From Bimuria novae-zelandiae CBS 107.79 (taxonomy: Eukaryota > Ascomycota > Dothideomycetes > Pleosporales > Didymosphaeriaceae), in NCBI GenBank assembly GCA_010015655.1, contig ML976666.1, forward strand, positions 840,894 through 904,893: a stretch of DNA of 64,000 bases. Reading direction: 5' to 3'. Shown here in pieces: positions 45,240 through 56,099 of this stretch. The notes below the pieces were generated by a model, which was not told the origin of the DNA, did no database searches, and saw only the letters and a program-made list of their open reading frames with translations. The position numbers were made by a program, and so were the translations under genes. The first letter of the stretch is position 1. Every line of letters begins with the position of its first letter.

Positions 45240-45645
45240 CCTCCGTACCGTACTCTATATTTACGCCCGTAGTCTGCCATCCTACCATCGTATGTACCCC
45301 GGCATGCGCCAACTTTACCAAAGAAAAATCCGCGAGATCGCCTTACATGAAACACTCGGAAGTTCGACGGGGACGGCTACCGCCTGCGGGGCGGGAGCGA
45401 ATAGTCTAAACAGCACCGTGGTAGTAAGGCGTTCCGTACATATACACTCCGACTCCGTTACGTCCGTACGCCCATTGTTCACGCTAGCCTCATATCGCGA
45501 ACGCGCACCAAACCTCAGCGTGTAAATCTCTCTACTGAGGCGTCCAGCGCAAAATCGACCACTCTTCTCTTGCCCTGCAGTCGTTGGTGCTTGCTCATTC
45601 CTTTGTAAGAACCTTCGCACAAGCCCGGATCTTAACGGGTGTTGT
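45240..45645. other. 3' flank of the GlcG-like gene
   Basis: GC-normal sequence between the Tc1-type element and the GlcG-like gene. Two overlapping plus-strand frames (45188-45525) start inside the transposon end and have no recognisable content; I do not call them genes. Confidence 0.4.
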
Positions 45646-46188
45646 TCACAGCTTCGCCTTCGGTGCAAAGCTCTTGACAACCGCCTCAACCCCCGCCGTC
45701 GCAACATCCTCATCTTGTGCCGGCGTCCCCGTACTGCAACCCACGGCGCCGACTACGACGCCGTCTTTCACAATCGGCACACCACCTGTACTCGTTAACT
45801 CAAGCCCCAAACAAAAGCACCCAAGCCTCCTCCCTCTTCGCCCTTCCTCACTGCGTTCGAAGGGAGAGGTAGTATACTCACCGCCAATAGTACTAAACCT
45901 CCCCCCATTCGTCCAATTAATCCCCCACACCGCACTCCCCGGCACCACCTTGTCTTTGTAACTACTCGTAGGCACCCTATGCCCCGCCGCCGTAAACGCC
46001 TTATTCACCGCTATATCCACACTCGTCAACTTCGCGCCGTCCATTCTCGCAAAAGCCAGGAGGTGCAGCGATGCATCCACAACCGCGACGTTCATAGGTA
46101 CGCTGATGGCTTGGGCGCGCTGGATGGAGGCGGACAGGGCGGTTTGGGCGCCGGCAAGGGTGAGGATAGGGGGGTTGTGCGTTGCCAT
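45646..46188 (-). CDS. GlcG/HbpS-like (DUF336) small protein
   Basis: Two exons, 46188..45882 and 45785..45646, with a 96 bp intron (GTGAGT...ACAG) give 148 residues, the usual size. The intron length is a multiple of three and it has no stop, so an unspliced frame also stays open, adding 32 residues in the middle of the domain. Splicing restores the conserved FSTIGGGVPIV. Other family features are NVAVVDASLHLLAF, the DIAVNKAFTAAG helix, and VVGAVGCSTGTPAQDEDVA at the C-terminus. Bacterial relatives bind haem or are linked to glycolate use. The fungal role is not established. No targeting signal is visible. Confidence 0.85.
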   Translation of the reverse strand: MATHNPPILTLAGAQTALSASIQRAQAISVPMNVAVVDASLHLLAFARMDGAKLTSVDIAVNKAFTAAGHRVPTSSYKDKVVPGSAVWGINWTNGGRFSTIGGEYTTSPFERSEEGRRGRRLGCFCLGLELTSTGGVPIVKDGVVVGAVGCSTGTPAQDEDVATAGVEAVVKSFAPKAKL

Positions 46189-46370
46189 TGTTGAATTATT
46201 GTGATGGAATAGATGGGATGTAGATGTGGGATAGGGGAGTGTTGTTGATTAAGTTTGTGGAGTGGAGGGAAGGGGTCGTGATCGCGTTGGGAAGTTGGCG
46301 CGGATATTGAAGGAGTTTAGTGTCAGCCTCGGAACGCGAACGAGTGGAGAAGCGGATGACGTATGTAGTA

Positions 46371-48504
46371 GTGTTTCGCACCACCCAATGCACGCTACGG
46401 GCCAATGCACGCGGAACACCAAATCACTCTTACAACAACAATGAGTTTCTGAACCATGCACGATAGCTGAATTGTTCTAATAATTTATTATATAACTAAA
46501 CAAACTGCTGCAAAAAATATATACTATTTAAATTTTAACGGAAGCTTAATGTTGCGGCCACCTTAGGTCGTGATTACGTGTAAAGGATTCTAGGTCTCCG
46601 CATCCTTAACCTTTGTAATAACCTAAACCTAGGCCTTTTTCTTCTATTATTTTAAGAGAGGCTTTAGGGCCTTCCTCTTTCCCTTTTAAGAAGGTTGTAT
46701 AGCCTTCTTAAAGTTATCTTTCTTAATTCTTTAACGTTCCTAGGTAGCCTATTTTTTAGCCTTAATCCTCTCCCTTTTCTTCTTTTTCTTAACTCTTAAC
46801 CTTTCTCTTTCTTCTTTCTCTTAAAGCTTAAGGACCTTTTATTAAGCCTTCTTTGCCTTTATACGAGCTTTTTTAAGTTGTTGCTCTTTTTCTTCTTATT
46901 TCTTAATCCTCTTACGGAACCGGACCTCCCTTATCTTTAAAGGTGACTAGAACACTGCACTACTATAGTATTTCTTTCTTTATTAAAGGTTAAGAGTCTT
47001 GCTCTTCTTCTTATATTTCCTTATTAATAAAATAGCCTGCCGCAGGCCTTCTACTTTAGTGTAAAGGAGGTTATTTTAAACTATAATATAATAGAGTGAA
47101 CGTTAAAGTTTCTAAACGTCTTTACTACTCTAATCTTTAACTTGAGACCGTACGATAGTTTTAATTTTATGCTAGTCCTTTTTACTAAGTACTAAGGTAG
47201 AGCTCTCTCGTGAATCTTGAGGTTCTAGAGTTAATTTAATAAATTTCTTAAGGATAACCTCTCCGTTAGTTGGCCATATACTAGTAGCCTTAAAAGCTTT
47301 AAGAATAAGCTCTTCTCTAAAGGAAGAAGTCTAGGCCTGCTAGAATAAAGGAAAGAAGTCTCCTTTAACTATTAGGACTAGTCTTTAAGCGTTATAGAGG
47401 TGTTTTGTAAGCGCGTTAGAGTAGTCTGTTAAAAGAGGCTTAAATATTACCACATCTAGTAGTTAAAGCCTGTGAGTTAAATAAGGAGGAAATACTATAA
47501 GCAGAATTCGATTCTGGTTACAGTAGTTAATAAAATCTATTATAATGTGAGATCTATAACTATCTAAGATAAGTAACCTCCATGCGCGTCTATCCTTTTA
47601 AGCCTTCTCTTTAGTGTATTAATTAAACACCTGTTCTAGCCATGCAAGGCCTATATCATTATTGCTCTATCTATTTAGAGATGAGCTAATAAAGGCCTTA
47701 TATTTTCCTGCTCGTACGCCTTCTACCCAAGAGGATTGGATGGATAAGTTGGCTAAGGCAAAAAGAAGCCCGGGCGGGAGAGAGGATCCATCACCACATA
47801 TACATGCTAACAAGGTTATCCACTCTCGATTCCTATCTTAAAGAGCTTCTCTTACTTCCTTTCTATTCTACATTGCTTTACTAAAGATCCTTTTGCTTCT
47901 TCTAATGATCCTAGTAAGGAAGCCTTTCTTATCCATATTGTACAAGTGCTAAGGCTGTATCTTGTATTCCTCTATCTTGTTATGCAGAAGTTGAAAGAAT
48001 TGCTAATATTTATCCCTTGAATTAGCTCTGTGTCGGTCACGGTCTATTCCAGTAGTCTAGTGTGATTTAATATTGTTCTTGTGCCGGGCGATAAATCGGG
48101 TAACCTAGTTCTGGCCCACGTCTTGTTTTGCTATCGCAGAGGCGAAATTTCGTACCATCTCCCTTGTAGGTTGTAGCCGACGAGCTGTAAGGCCTTCTAT
48201 GTACTTTACAAGCTCTGCCTCTTGTTGTGGGTTGAGCTTTTGGGTGTTAGAGATACGTGTTATTCTTGAGGCTGTAATCCCTTTGTGCCGGCGCATCAGC
48301 GTTGTACGAACAACACCATACTTTTTTGCAATTATCGCGTAAGAGAAAGTTTCGCATGGCTCTAAGGATTTAATTTCTTTAATTGCTTCGTCAATCGGAT
48401 CCATATCGGTTGAGTTATGAGGCAGCGAAAATATGGTGTTGATTAAGGGGTAAAGTACTAGCGCGTGCATTGGCCCGTAGCGTGCATTGGGTGGTGCGAA
48501 ACAC
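46371..48504 (-). mobile_element. pogo/Fot1-type DNA transposon with transposase relic
   Basis: 2134 bp with inverted repeats of about 45 bp starting GTGTTTCGCACC, flanked by TA on both sides. Each repeat holds CCAATGCACG twice, spaced about 20 bp. A minus-strand transposase starts at 48404 (MDPIDEAIKEI) and is open for about 100 residues with a helix-turn-helix region (FSYAIIAKKYGVVRTTLMRR) and the start of a CENP-B-type domain (LVKYIEGLTARRLQPTREM). Beyond 48105 the frame has stops, but parts of the DDE domain can still be read (YNMDKKGF about 47945-47920; LILDSYRSHI about 47575-47545). It is less eroded than the 27-45 kb elements. Confidence 0.85.
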
Positions 48505-48871
48505 TACCTTCCTTATCTCACCACAAAACATATCTACAAAAACATCAGACATACCTAAGGATATCAGATATTTTGCTTTCTCAAGACTCCAAGCTGCCTG
48601 CTTTGCCCTCCACCCTCACCCGCCACTCACACCAGTCTATCGAATCGAACCCTTTTCTGGGCTCCCAAACATGAACATGCGAAGCCGTGGCTCATCTACA
48701 TAGGGTAGCGCCCATCCGATGCCTGATACCACACCAAGTGCCGAGAAACGCCAGTAGCACCCAGATCTCGCGAGGCGGTCAGCAAGCAAACATCACTACT
48801 AGCCTCGCCATCCGTACGGAGAAAACCATGACTCATTAGACAAGCAAAACAAACACACAAACGGAGCCCGA
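48505..48871. other. 3' flank of the cullin gene
   Basis: GC-normal, no supported frame; presumably the 3' untranslated region of cullin-1, which ends 367 bp from the transposon. Confidence 0.5.
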
Positions 48872-51339
48872 CTACGCGAGGTAGCCCAGCTCGTCACCCT
48901 CTAAGCGCTCTAGGTACTCCTTCTCGAGGAGGATGTCGATGCACTTCTTGATGTCGGGCACGCGGGGCATGAAACGGTTCTTGATCTGCTGGATCGTCTC
49001 CGAGACGAGCTGCTGGTGCTTCATCTTCTTGCGGGACTTCATGATACGCACAATGGCAGACTGTGAAATGTTAGCGATATTGTTGCAAGATAATGTTAGT
49101 GCTGTACATACCTGCATGAGCAGCTTCCGGTCCTCCTCGATCGTCTTGTGCGTATCCTCGGCCTCCTGCTTCTGCTCGCCCTTGATGGTGATGTTGAAGT
49201 TCATCTTGACCTTCTTCGTCTTGAAGCCAAGGTTCAACTTATACGTAGTACCCGACTCGGGCTTGGCACCTTCTGGCTCAGCGGTGAGGACCTTGGCCTT
49301 GATGAAGACACCGATGCTAGGGTCTAATGTCTGCTTGTCAAGCTTGGTGATTTCGGCAATCTCGTCATAGGTGACGGAATCCTGGTCGTTGAAGGGTAGC
49401 AAAATGGCCATCTGATAAGTTGATACTTGGTAAGTGGGAGAGACCTTCTGGCCAGCAACCTTGCAGTAGTTTGCCTTCAGCTCACCCTTGGACAAATGCC
49501 ACAGCCATGAGAGCTTTCGGCCTTGGTGCTTATTGTTGTAAAATCGGGTGAAACGCTCGTACGTCTGCACGATGAGTTGGGGAGGCGTAAAGGTCGTGTT
49601 TGGCGGGCTCAGGGGCCAGAAACCGGTACCGAGAATGTTGTAGCTGGCGTCGACGAAGGTCTTACGCTCCGTGGGGTCGAAAGTGGCGTCTAACCAATCT
49701 GAATAGTTGCTGTTCAGATCCTTTGAAATTTGCATGTCCTGGAACATGCGCTGCAGCTTGTTGGTGTACTCAAAACCGCAAGCCTCCTTCAGCTTCGAAA
49801 TCATGGTAGTCTCAGCGTCGTCCGAGGCTGAAGTGCTCTGGACCAAACGCCGGGCCAGCATGCGCGAGTAGAACTTCTGGAATACATCCTTGTCTTCAAT
49901 GTACTTGAAAACCGTCATCACCTGGGTCAGCAGCGCCTCCATGTTGTCCTCTTCCGTCATCTTGGCGCTGGACTTCTTCAGTAGGGTATCCGTGTACTTG
50001 GCAAGCAACTCGGGCGACTTGTTGGAGCCCGACTTGCAGATCTTGTTGCGGTTGACGAATTCGCGGCAGGCGTTGTCCAGGGAACGCACAAACTCCGACT
50101 CGCCACCAAAAGAGCGGTTCACAAGATCCTGGTACTGGGTGTGGACCTCCAACAGCGCATCAACGTAGACCTTGGGCTCGATGTTGTCACCCTCCACAGC
50201 GACCTTTTCTACCGCCGAGAGACCAGCCTTCCTAACGTGCGTCTCAAAGCGGGTGCGCAGCGGGTCCAGGCCCTCTGGGATGCGGGCAAGCAAGTTGTAC
50301 ATGCGGCCCAGATCTTCCTGCTTGTCGTGGTCAAGCAGCAGCTGGAACTCCTCTCGCAGGGCCGACGAGTGCTTCTCGATGAGTGACTTCTCGCATGCGC
50401 GCATGAGCGGTGACATGATCTCGGCAAGCAAGTACAGGGATACGCGGTTCTTCTCTTCCTCCAAGCGGTGCTCAGCCTTCTTCATGTATTCCACCACGCT
50501 GTTCTCGGCCAAAAACTGCTTCGATTCGTTGTCATAGTACACTTCGGTGGCGTCCAGGAAGGGCTTTTCGAAATGCTGCTTATATACGTCGAGCGTAGAC
50601 TTGGAGCTGTCCTGCTCGTCCAGACCGAGAGACACGAAGGAGTCGACGACGCGCTTGACCTGCATCTGGTCAATGGTCTCGCCGTTGCGCTGCTTCTCCA
50701 CCAGCTTCAGGACCGAGCGCATAACCTGCTCCTGTGTGCCTGCGAACATGTCCTCTTTCCACCGCACCAGGTGCAGAGTGTAGATATCGTAGATGTTCTT
50801 CTTGCCCTCATCCATCTCACGCTTGACCCAATGCCGGTTCAGGTAGCGGAACAGATGGTTGTTGTACTGGGCGGCGGTGGTGTAGCGCCCCCACTCCTTG
50901 ATGTAGAAGGAGAGGAGGGCCTCATCGGTGTGCTCGGTGGAGGCCTTTTGCACAGCGGCGAGATGCGTCTTCAGGTAGTCGATCAGATGCGTGTATAGCT
51001 CTTCACCGAGGAGATGGGCTCCGCCGCGGTTGGTGGACGCTGTAAACGAGGTACCGGCGACGGCCTTTTGTGCGGTACAGAAGTTGTGGATGGCTGTGTA
51101 GAGGCCCATGTAGGTCTTCATATCCATGCCATCTCGCAGGCTGTGCATGATTTTATTCACACCGGCTTCGAGGTAGGTCCATCTGCGATGTGTTAGCAAG
51201 TATTCGGCGTAAATCGATGTATACAAGGGTCGGCAAGCTACCAAAACAGGACGGCGAGGAACGGCAAATAAGACAAAGCAATCACTTACGTTCCCGCAAT
51301 GTCCTCCTTCTTGGGGACGGGTGGCATAGCGGAGGCCAT
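48872..51339 (-). CDS. CDC53: cullin-1, scaffold of SCF ubiquitin ligase
   Basis: Three exons, 51339..51290, 51182..49112 and 49060..48872, with introns of 107 and 51 bp, give 769 residues. Cullin-1 holds Skp1/F-box proteins at its N-terminus and the RING protein Rbx1 at its C-terminal domain. The start [14 protein letters not shown] joins the conserved [14 protein letters not shown] across intron 1. Cullin repeats occupy about 20-410, the cullin homology domain about 420-640, and the winged-helix end carries the neddylation motif [10 protein letters not shown] with Lys715. The protein ends in [14 protein letters not shown], the usual cullin C-terminus. The second intron is 51 bp without a stop in frame and lies 7 codons before the neddylation Lys, so retention would insert 17 residues. 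Confidence 0.95.
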
Positions 51340-52230
51340 GTCGGGCTGCGGCGTCGCGTGCACTGCGACACTTTTCGAGGGCGACTTCTTGCGCTTGAAG
51401 AGCGGTATCTTCGGGGAAGAAGTTCGCGGCGGACGGCTTCAAAGAGTGTGGGGTGTTGCGACCTGGGTGCTGCGGAAGCTGCGCGGTGTTGAGTTGGAGG
51501 GGAGAGAAGCGGCGCCGCGGGCGGTTTTGTAGGGTCGGCGAAGGCGGCGAAGGCGGCGATTAACTGGTACTCCCGCACGGGTCACGGCCGCTGAATTCAC
51601 GCCGAGTTTGTTGCTCCGACAAAGAGAGGGAGAGAAGGCAGGTGAAGGCGGCTCTCCAGGCGGCGGTGGCCTTTTGTGATTCACGGCGGAGCCAGGCTAC
51701 AGCACGCTGGCCGCGAAGCTCGAACCCTCTTGGCGCGTTGCAGCCTTACTTACTTAATTACCGTCAGCCACTACAAAGGTTCGACCGCGGCAGAGAAACA
51801 CACTTTTCTGCTCGACCCACGGTTTTCAACCTGCAAACCCGAAGTGCCCATATGGTTCAACCAGATGAAATGTGCAGTCTCCCGACGTTCACTTCTTCCA
51901 CTTCTTCCGCCGCTTCCCTGCAGCACGCCATTCGCGAAGCCTTGAAGTTACGCACACGTCACAAAAGATGACCGCTCACTTTCTCGCACATGTGCGCGGG
52001 TGATGCCTCTTCACCCGGAATCATCTAGACCTCGCACGCGGATGCTGCTACGGAGGCTCCACAAATGCGTACAGATCCTACTTGACAACTATTTGCTCGG
52101 TCACGCCTGCCATGTAGCTATGACGTTGCTGTACCTGGACCCTTGATATCACTTCTACATCCACAGCGCAGTATTACTACACACAACCGCCAGTCTCACC
52201 TCCCTTGTCCTTCCAACATCTACACACAAA
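51340..52230. promoter_or_regulatory. divergent intergenic region between cullin-1 (-) and the cupin gene (+)
   Basis: The two genes diverge and their start codons are 891 bp apart. Overlapping frames occur on both strands, but none has consistent coding character. No clear TATA box is seen. Confidence 0.5.
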
Positions 52231-52827
52231 ATGAAAATGCCACCCCTCACACTCACCCCCCTCGCCTCCCTCCGCCTCTCCAACCACCTCATCCCCTCCC
52301 ACGACGCTCTCCCAAACACAACCCCACATGCCCACCCGCTCCTCATCTACCACTCCGCCTACCCACCGCACACCTCCGCCTCAGCGCTAGAAGCGCACCT
52401 TCCGACCAACGGCCTTACACCCCAGTGGCGCTACACAATGTACCAAACAACGCACTACCACAGCACCACTCACGAGGTCCTCTGCGTCTTCCAGGGCCGC
52501 GCGAAGCTGCTGTTCGGCGGCGAGGAGAACCCGGGGCGCGTCGAGCAGGTTGTGCAGGCCGGCGATGCGGTGGTGGTGCCGGCGGGCGTGGGACATCGGT
52601 TGGTGGAGGAGTATGGCGATGGGGAGGGAGGAGGGTTTATGATGGTGGGGAGTTATCCCGAGGGGTGTGGGTGGGATATGTGTTATGGGAGGGCGGGGGA
52701 GGACGAGAAGGCGAAGGCCGTGGGGAGCGTGCCGTGGTTGAAAAAAGATCCGCTGTACGGAGATGACGGGCCGGCGCTTTGGGGCGAGGAGGAGCTTAAA
52801 GAGAGGCGGGAAAAGAGTGAGCTGTAG
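52231..52827 (+). CDS. cupin-domain protein (YjlB-like)
   Basis: Single exon, 198 residues, start at 52231 (a second ATG lies two codons on). The cupin core has both motifs: HYHSTTHEVLCVFQG, with two His and a Glu as metal ligands and the closing Gly, and GDAVVVPAGVGH, with the third His. This matches G(X)5HXH(X)4E(X)6G and G(X)5PXG(X)2H. The C-terminus is Lys/Glu-rich with PWLKKDPLYG, as in YjlB-type single-domain cupins of bacteria and fungi. Most cupins of this sort are metal-dependent enzymes or binding proteins; the substrate is unknown. It converges with the gene at 52924. Confidence 0.85.
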   Translation: MKMPPLTLTPLASLRLSNHLIPSHDALPNTTPHAHPLLIYHSAYPPHTSASALEAHLPTNGLTPQWRYTMYQTTHYHSTTHEVLCVFQGRAKLLFGGEENPGRVEQVVQAGDAVVVPAGVGHRLVEEYGDGEGGGFMMVGSYPEGCGWDMCYGRAGEDEKAKAVGSVPWLKKDPLYGDDGPALWGEEELKERREKSEL

Positions 52828-52923
52828 AGGAGAAGGGTGTGTTTCACGCCGTCTCGACAAGGGTGGAGCGAACAAACATCGATTACCACGCGGATTGGGT
52901 TATACAAAGAGAACAGAACGAGC

Positions 52924-53683
52924 TCATCTACCCGCAGTGTACACAACACTCAACGACCGCTCCGCCCCTCCCGCAAGCCACACCTGCGACCCCTCCACGC
53001 CTCCTCCTCCTCCCCACAACCCCATCCCCAAATATCCCTTCGCCCCCTTCCAAAAACGCTCTGTCTTCCCTCCTCCCTTCCCCTTCGCAGCACCATACGT
53101 CCACACCCCCACCTCCTCCGCCGCACCCCCATCAAACCCCAAAATCGCCCACGCATCCCGCCCGCCATTCGCGTGGAGAAGCTGCGAAGCACCTCCATCA
53201 ACATCTCTGAGATCGAGCAGGTTTTTGACGTCATCCACGCAACAAATCAGCTTTGATCCGTGCGAGGACGTGTTTTTCGAGCGGCCCCAGACAGGGAGCC
53301 GCGAGACGTGGCATGTGTCGTGGCGCGAGGTGTAGTCCACCCATAGCGGGATGAGGTTTAGTGAAGCTGTGGGGATGCGCTGGATGTGGATGTGGTGTGT
53401 GGATGTTTTGGGGAGGGGGTAGGTTGCTGAGAGGGCGGATACTGTGCTGTGTTAGCGGTTATACGAAGGTGGAAAGGAGGGAGTACCTTCTGAGGTGTAC
53501 ACGGTAGTGTATGGAAGGGGTGGGCGCGGGTGCGGGTGCGGGTGCGAGGCTTGCGCGTGGTAGAAGTACTCGGGGAGGTCGCGGCGGGGAGCGTCGTGCT
53601 CGGAGGGAGTGGAGGAGCTGAGAATTTGTTAGGATTGTGGGAGGTTTGTAGGGTGCACAGCCGGTGGAAACTAACACCGTCAT
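52924..53683 (-). CDS. hypothetical protein, three exons
   Basis: A model with exons 53683..53676, 53617..53487 and 53441..52924 gives 218 residues. The first exon is only 8 bases, supported by a canonical CCTAACAAA branch and CAG acceptor of the 58 bp first intron but a weaker GTTAGT donor. The second intron (45 bp, GTACTC...CTAACACAGCACAG) is convincing. The protein begins MTVSSTPSEHD, has a His/Pro repeat (HPHPHPRPP), then a compact, probably folded domain with IPLWVDYTSRHDTCH, WGRSKN, WAILGFDGGAA and VWTYGAAKGKG. Aromatic/glycine patterns resemble a beta-rich fold. No family is recognised. It converges on the cupin gene 97 bp away. Confidence 0.55.
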
Positions 53684-55043
53684 CCTGGATATTTGCCCTG
53701 CGATTTATATCGTGTCTGAGGTAATAGCATTGGCGAGGATGCTTGGTGTTGTTGGAGTATCCGGAGTTTATAAGGATGAGTCGGGTGTTGGGAAATGGGT
53801 AGGTGCTGGTTGGTCGGGTTCGTGGTGTGGTTGCATCGATTGCGGCGTGATTTTGTGGTCGTTCAATAGGAGCGCGCGGGAATCAATGCTTGAAAGAGGG
53901 GATTGCGCGGTCATGTGCGCCGGAGGGACACTTCCAAGGTCTGCGCGAAGTGTGCGACACAAACTGAAGCTGAATAGCACCGGTTACTGGTCTGTCTCCT
54001 GGAACGACATAAGTTAGCACTGCGACGAGGAATTTGCGAGGTGTGGGACTAAGAGTTGGAGGCAGGTGCGTGGAAAGGGGTCCGAATGCGAAGAGGTTGG
54101 TTACACGGAAGTTATTCTGTGAGTGATCATTCGTGCAGGCTCCTCGAGGTGTTACGGCAAATCGCGCGCGAAAAGCGAAGCTAAGCTGAAGGCTGGGTAT
54201 ACAGCACTAAGCACACAGTCGTGTAGCTGTTTGACGTTCTTGTAGCGAGCGATCAGGACATGGCGGCACCTCCAGGATATAATTTGAAGCGTATTCCCCA
54301 GCATGTATAACGTACTAATTATTCTGTTAGAAGAATACGGCACGCGGACGGCCAGGTACAAAGTAGGTGCAAGTCAGACACTTTATCGCCTACCCTGGGG
54401 CAACACACAGGTCTAAGACCATGCCAAATGGAACTGCCTTACCCGAGCTCGACACGACTGGGCAGTGGGCACCTGGTCGGGACGTGTAGTTCGCTCTTGC
54501 CATTGCGTTCGGGAGTTCACTCCCACTGGCAGTCGCTCCCGGGCACACCTTCCCCCCTCATGCTCTTTCCTTCCTCTACAGTATCCCTTATCTCGCTACA
54601 CACTAGCTCGAATGCCTCGATGATACTACTATCTGCTTGCCGTGTTCCACCTCCCTTCCACTCCCATCTACCCACGGCGAACAGCTCGCCCATCCTCTCG
54701 TCAGCCGCGCGAGCTACGGGACCTCTCTGCCTATCACTAGCTATTCGAATATCCCAATAGCACTACATTCCATCGCTTTTCGAGATGGCGGGCGCCAGCA
54801 GACGGAGAACTTTGCCACCAGGCACGACATATACTACAAGTACGCTCCCTGAAGCTTTTTGATATGGCGGCTAACACGAGACGCTTAGACAGGATGAATT
54901 ACCCCGCAATGGACGGGGGGTTGTCTACTTCTGTCCCACCGGATTCCTCTGCGCCTCCGTGTGTACAATTCAGCGACAGGGAGGACGAATACTAGGAGTA
55001 TCCCACGGAAGGCCTTCACGTCCATGGATGCAAGAGATGTCAT
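53684..55043. other. intergenic with a dispersed repeat
   Basis: No gene is supported. It includes copy 2 of the short dispersed repeat at about 54355-54460. Confidence 0.45.
54355..54460. repeat. short dispersed repeat, copy 2 (MITE-like)
   Basis: Begins GGTACAAAGTAGGTGC, shares CCTGGGGCAACACA, AGGTCTAAGAC and CCAAATGGAACTGCCTTACC with copies 1 and 3. Its right end has diverged and has lost the TTGTACC half of the inverted repeat. Confidence 0.6.
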
Positions 55044-55991
55044 ATGGATCCAGCCGTCTCGTGGGACGGTTACAAGCCGCTTCCACCACGTCAAGATCGC
55101 GCGGGCCTGCGGGCCAAGATATCCAGACTCGTGAAGCCCGTTGATCATTCGAATTGCTGGGCACGTCGGCGTCTGACGTGTATCGAATACACGTGTGAAT
55201 ACCCTAAGGATCTTCATGGGAACTCTTGCAGCAAGAAACCTGTTGTGCCGCCATCCAGCTCGTCGGACAGTTACACCACGTGCCCGGAACACCCGCGGCC
55301 CCAGCCAGGCCTGTGGACCAAGATCTCTAGGGCCATGAAACGCGTTGGGTGTGTGTTTACTTCCATGAAAATCAAGACCAAAAGCCACAAGCGTCCCATC
55401 TCAAGGCGCGAAACAGGCGACCTACGAGGTGGCTCTGCCGGTGCTTCGGAAGACATACAGCAGTGCGAAACCAAACCCGACGACGACGATTCGACTCTAT
55501 CTCCTCCTCAATCTGATGAGTCACACCAGGCCGATGCTTCCGCCCAGCTTCCGGCGCCAGGGCACGAACCAGACTTCCATATAATATGGTTCGAACCCGA
55601 CGATACTCCGAAACCTACTCTCCCGTCACCCGCTTTTTTACCCCCCAGCACACCGCAGGTGAACTTTTCTTGGGTACGCCGACCTAGCCCCAGTAGTGTC
55701 GTTAGGAGCACACGCGTAGTCTCCGACCGCCGATCTACCGCTAAGACGCTCGAACGGCTCGAACAGCTCGAACAGACGGTGGATGAACGACTCCAGGAAT
55801 TGACCGACCAGATTCGAAGTCTTGCGGCTCAGATGAGTACTGTGTTGCAAGTTCTGTCAGAACGACCTGAACCACATCGAGAAGATGCGGTTGCCAACGT
55901 TAGTTCCGGTGCTAGGAGTCTCCCTGGGAGTCTCCAAGATCAGCCACGTTCTGTTCCTGATAGAACTGTTGTATGCAACCCCCTGACGTAA
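55044..55991 (+). CDS. hypothetical protein with duplicated basic helix and C-terminal coiled coil
   Basis: Single-exon frame, 315 residues. Two similar basic amphipathic segments occur about 65 residues apart: GLRAKISRLVKPV (about 22-34) and GLWTKISRAMKRV (about 89-101). A Ser/Asp/Pro-rich, probably disordered middle follows, with FHIIWFEPDD as a conserved-looking island. Residues about 230-275 form a strong coiled coil (LERLEQLEQTVDERLQEL). It could be a lineage-specific protein; no family is recognised. The flanks carry repeats, and the start at 55044 is the only ATG that fits. A CAAT/TATA layout is not obvious. Confidence 0.5.
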   Translation: MDPAVSWDGYKPLPPRQDRAGLRAKISRLVKPVDHSNCWARRRLTCIEYTCEYPKDLHGNSCSKKPVVPPSSSSDSYTTCPEHPRPQPGLWTKISRAMKRVGCVFTSMKIKTKSHKRPISRRETGDLRGGSAGASEDIQQCETKPDDDDSTLSPPQSDESHQADASAQLPAPGHEPDFHIIWFEPDDTPKPTLPSPAFLPPSTPQVNFSWVRRPSPSSVVRSTRVVSDRRSTAKTLERLEQLEQTVDERLQELTDQIRSLAAQMSTVLQVLSERPEPHREDAVANVSSGARSLPGSLQDQPRSVPDRTVVCNPLT

Positions 55992-56099
55992 CTTCCATGA
56001 CTGACGTGTCTAGGGCGAGATTCCTGACGATCGCTGGCCCGTCCGCGGCGGGTCGTTCTTCGATGGCACGACTCAGCCATGGGTTTGAGTCTGCACAAG

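Noticed and set aside
45188..45525. Overlapping plus-strand frames of 73 and 111 residues
   Set aside because: They begin inside the inverted repeat of the Tc1-type element and have no coding evidence beyond openness.
50468..50998. 176-residue plus-strand frame opposite cullin-1
   Set aside because: Antisense shadow of a certain gene; low-complexity Leu/Val content only.
52387..52875. 162-residue minus-strand frame overlapping the cupin gene
   Set aside because: Antisense to a frame with complete cupin motifs; no features of its own.
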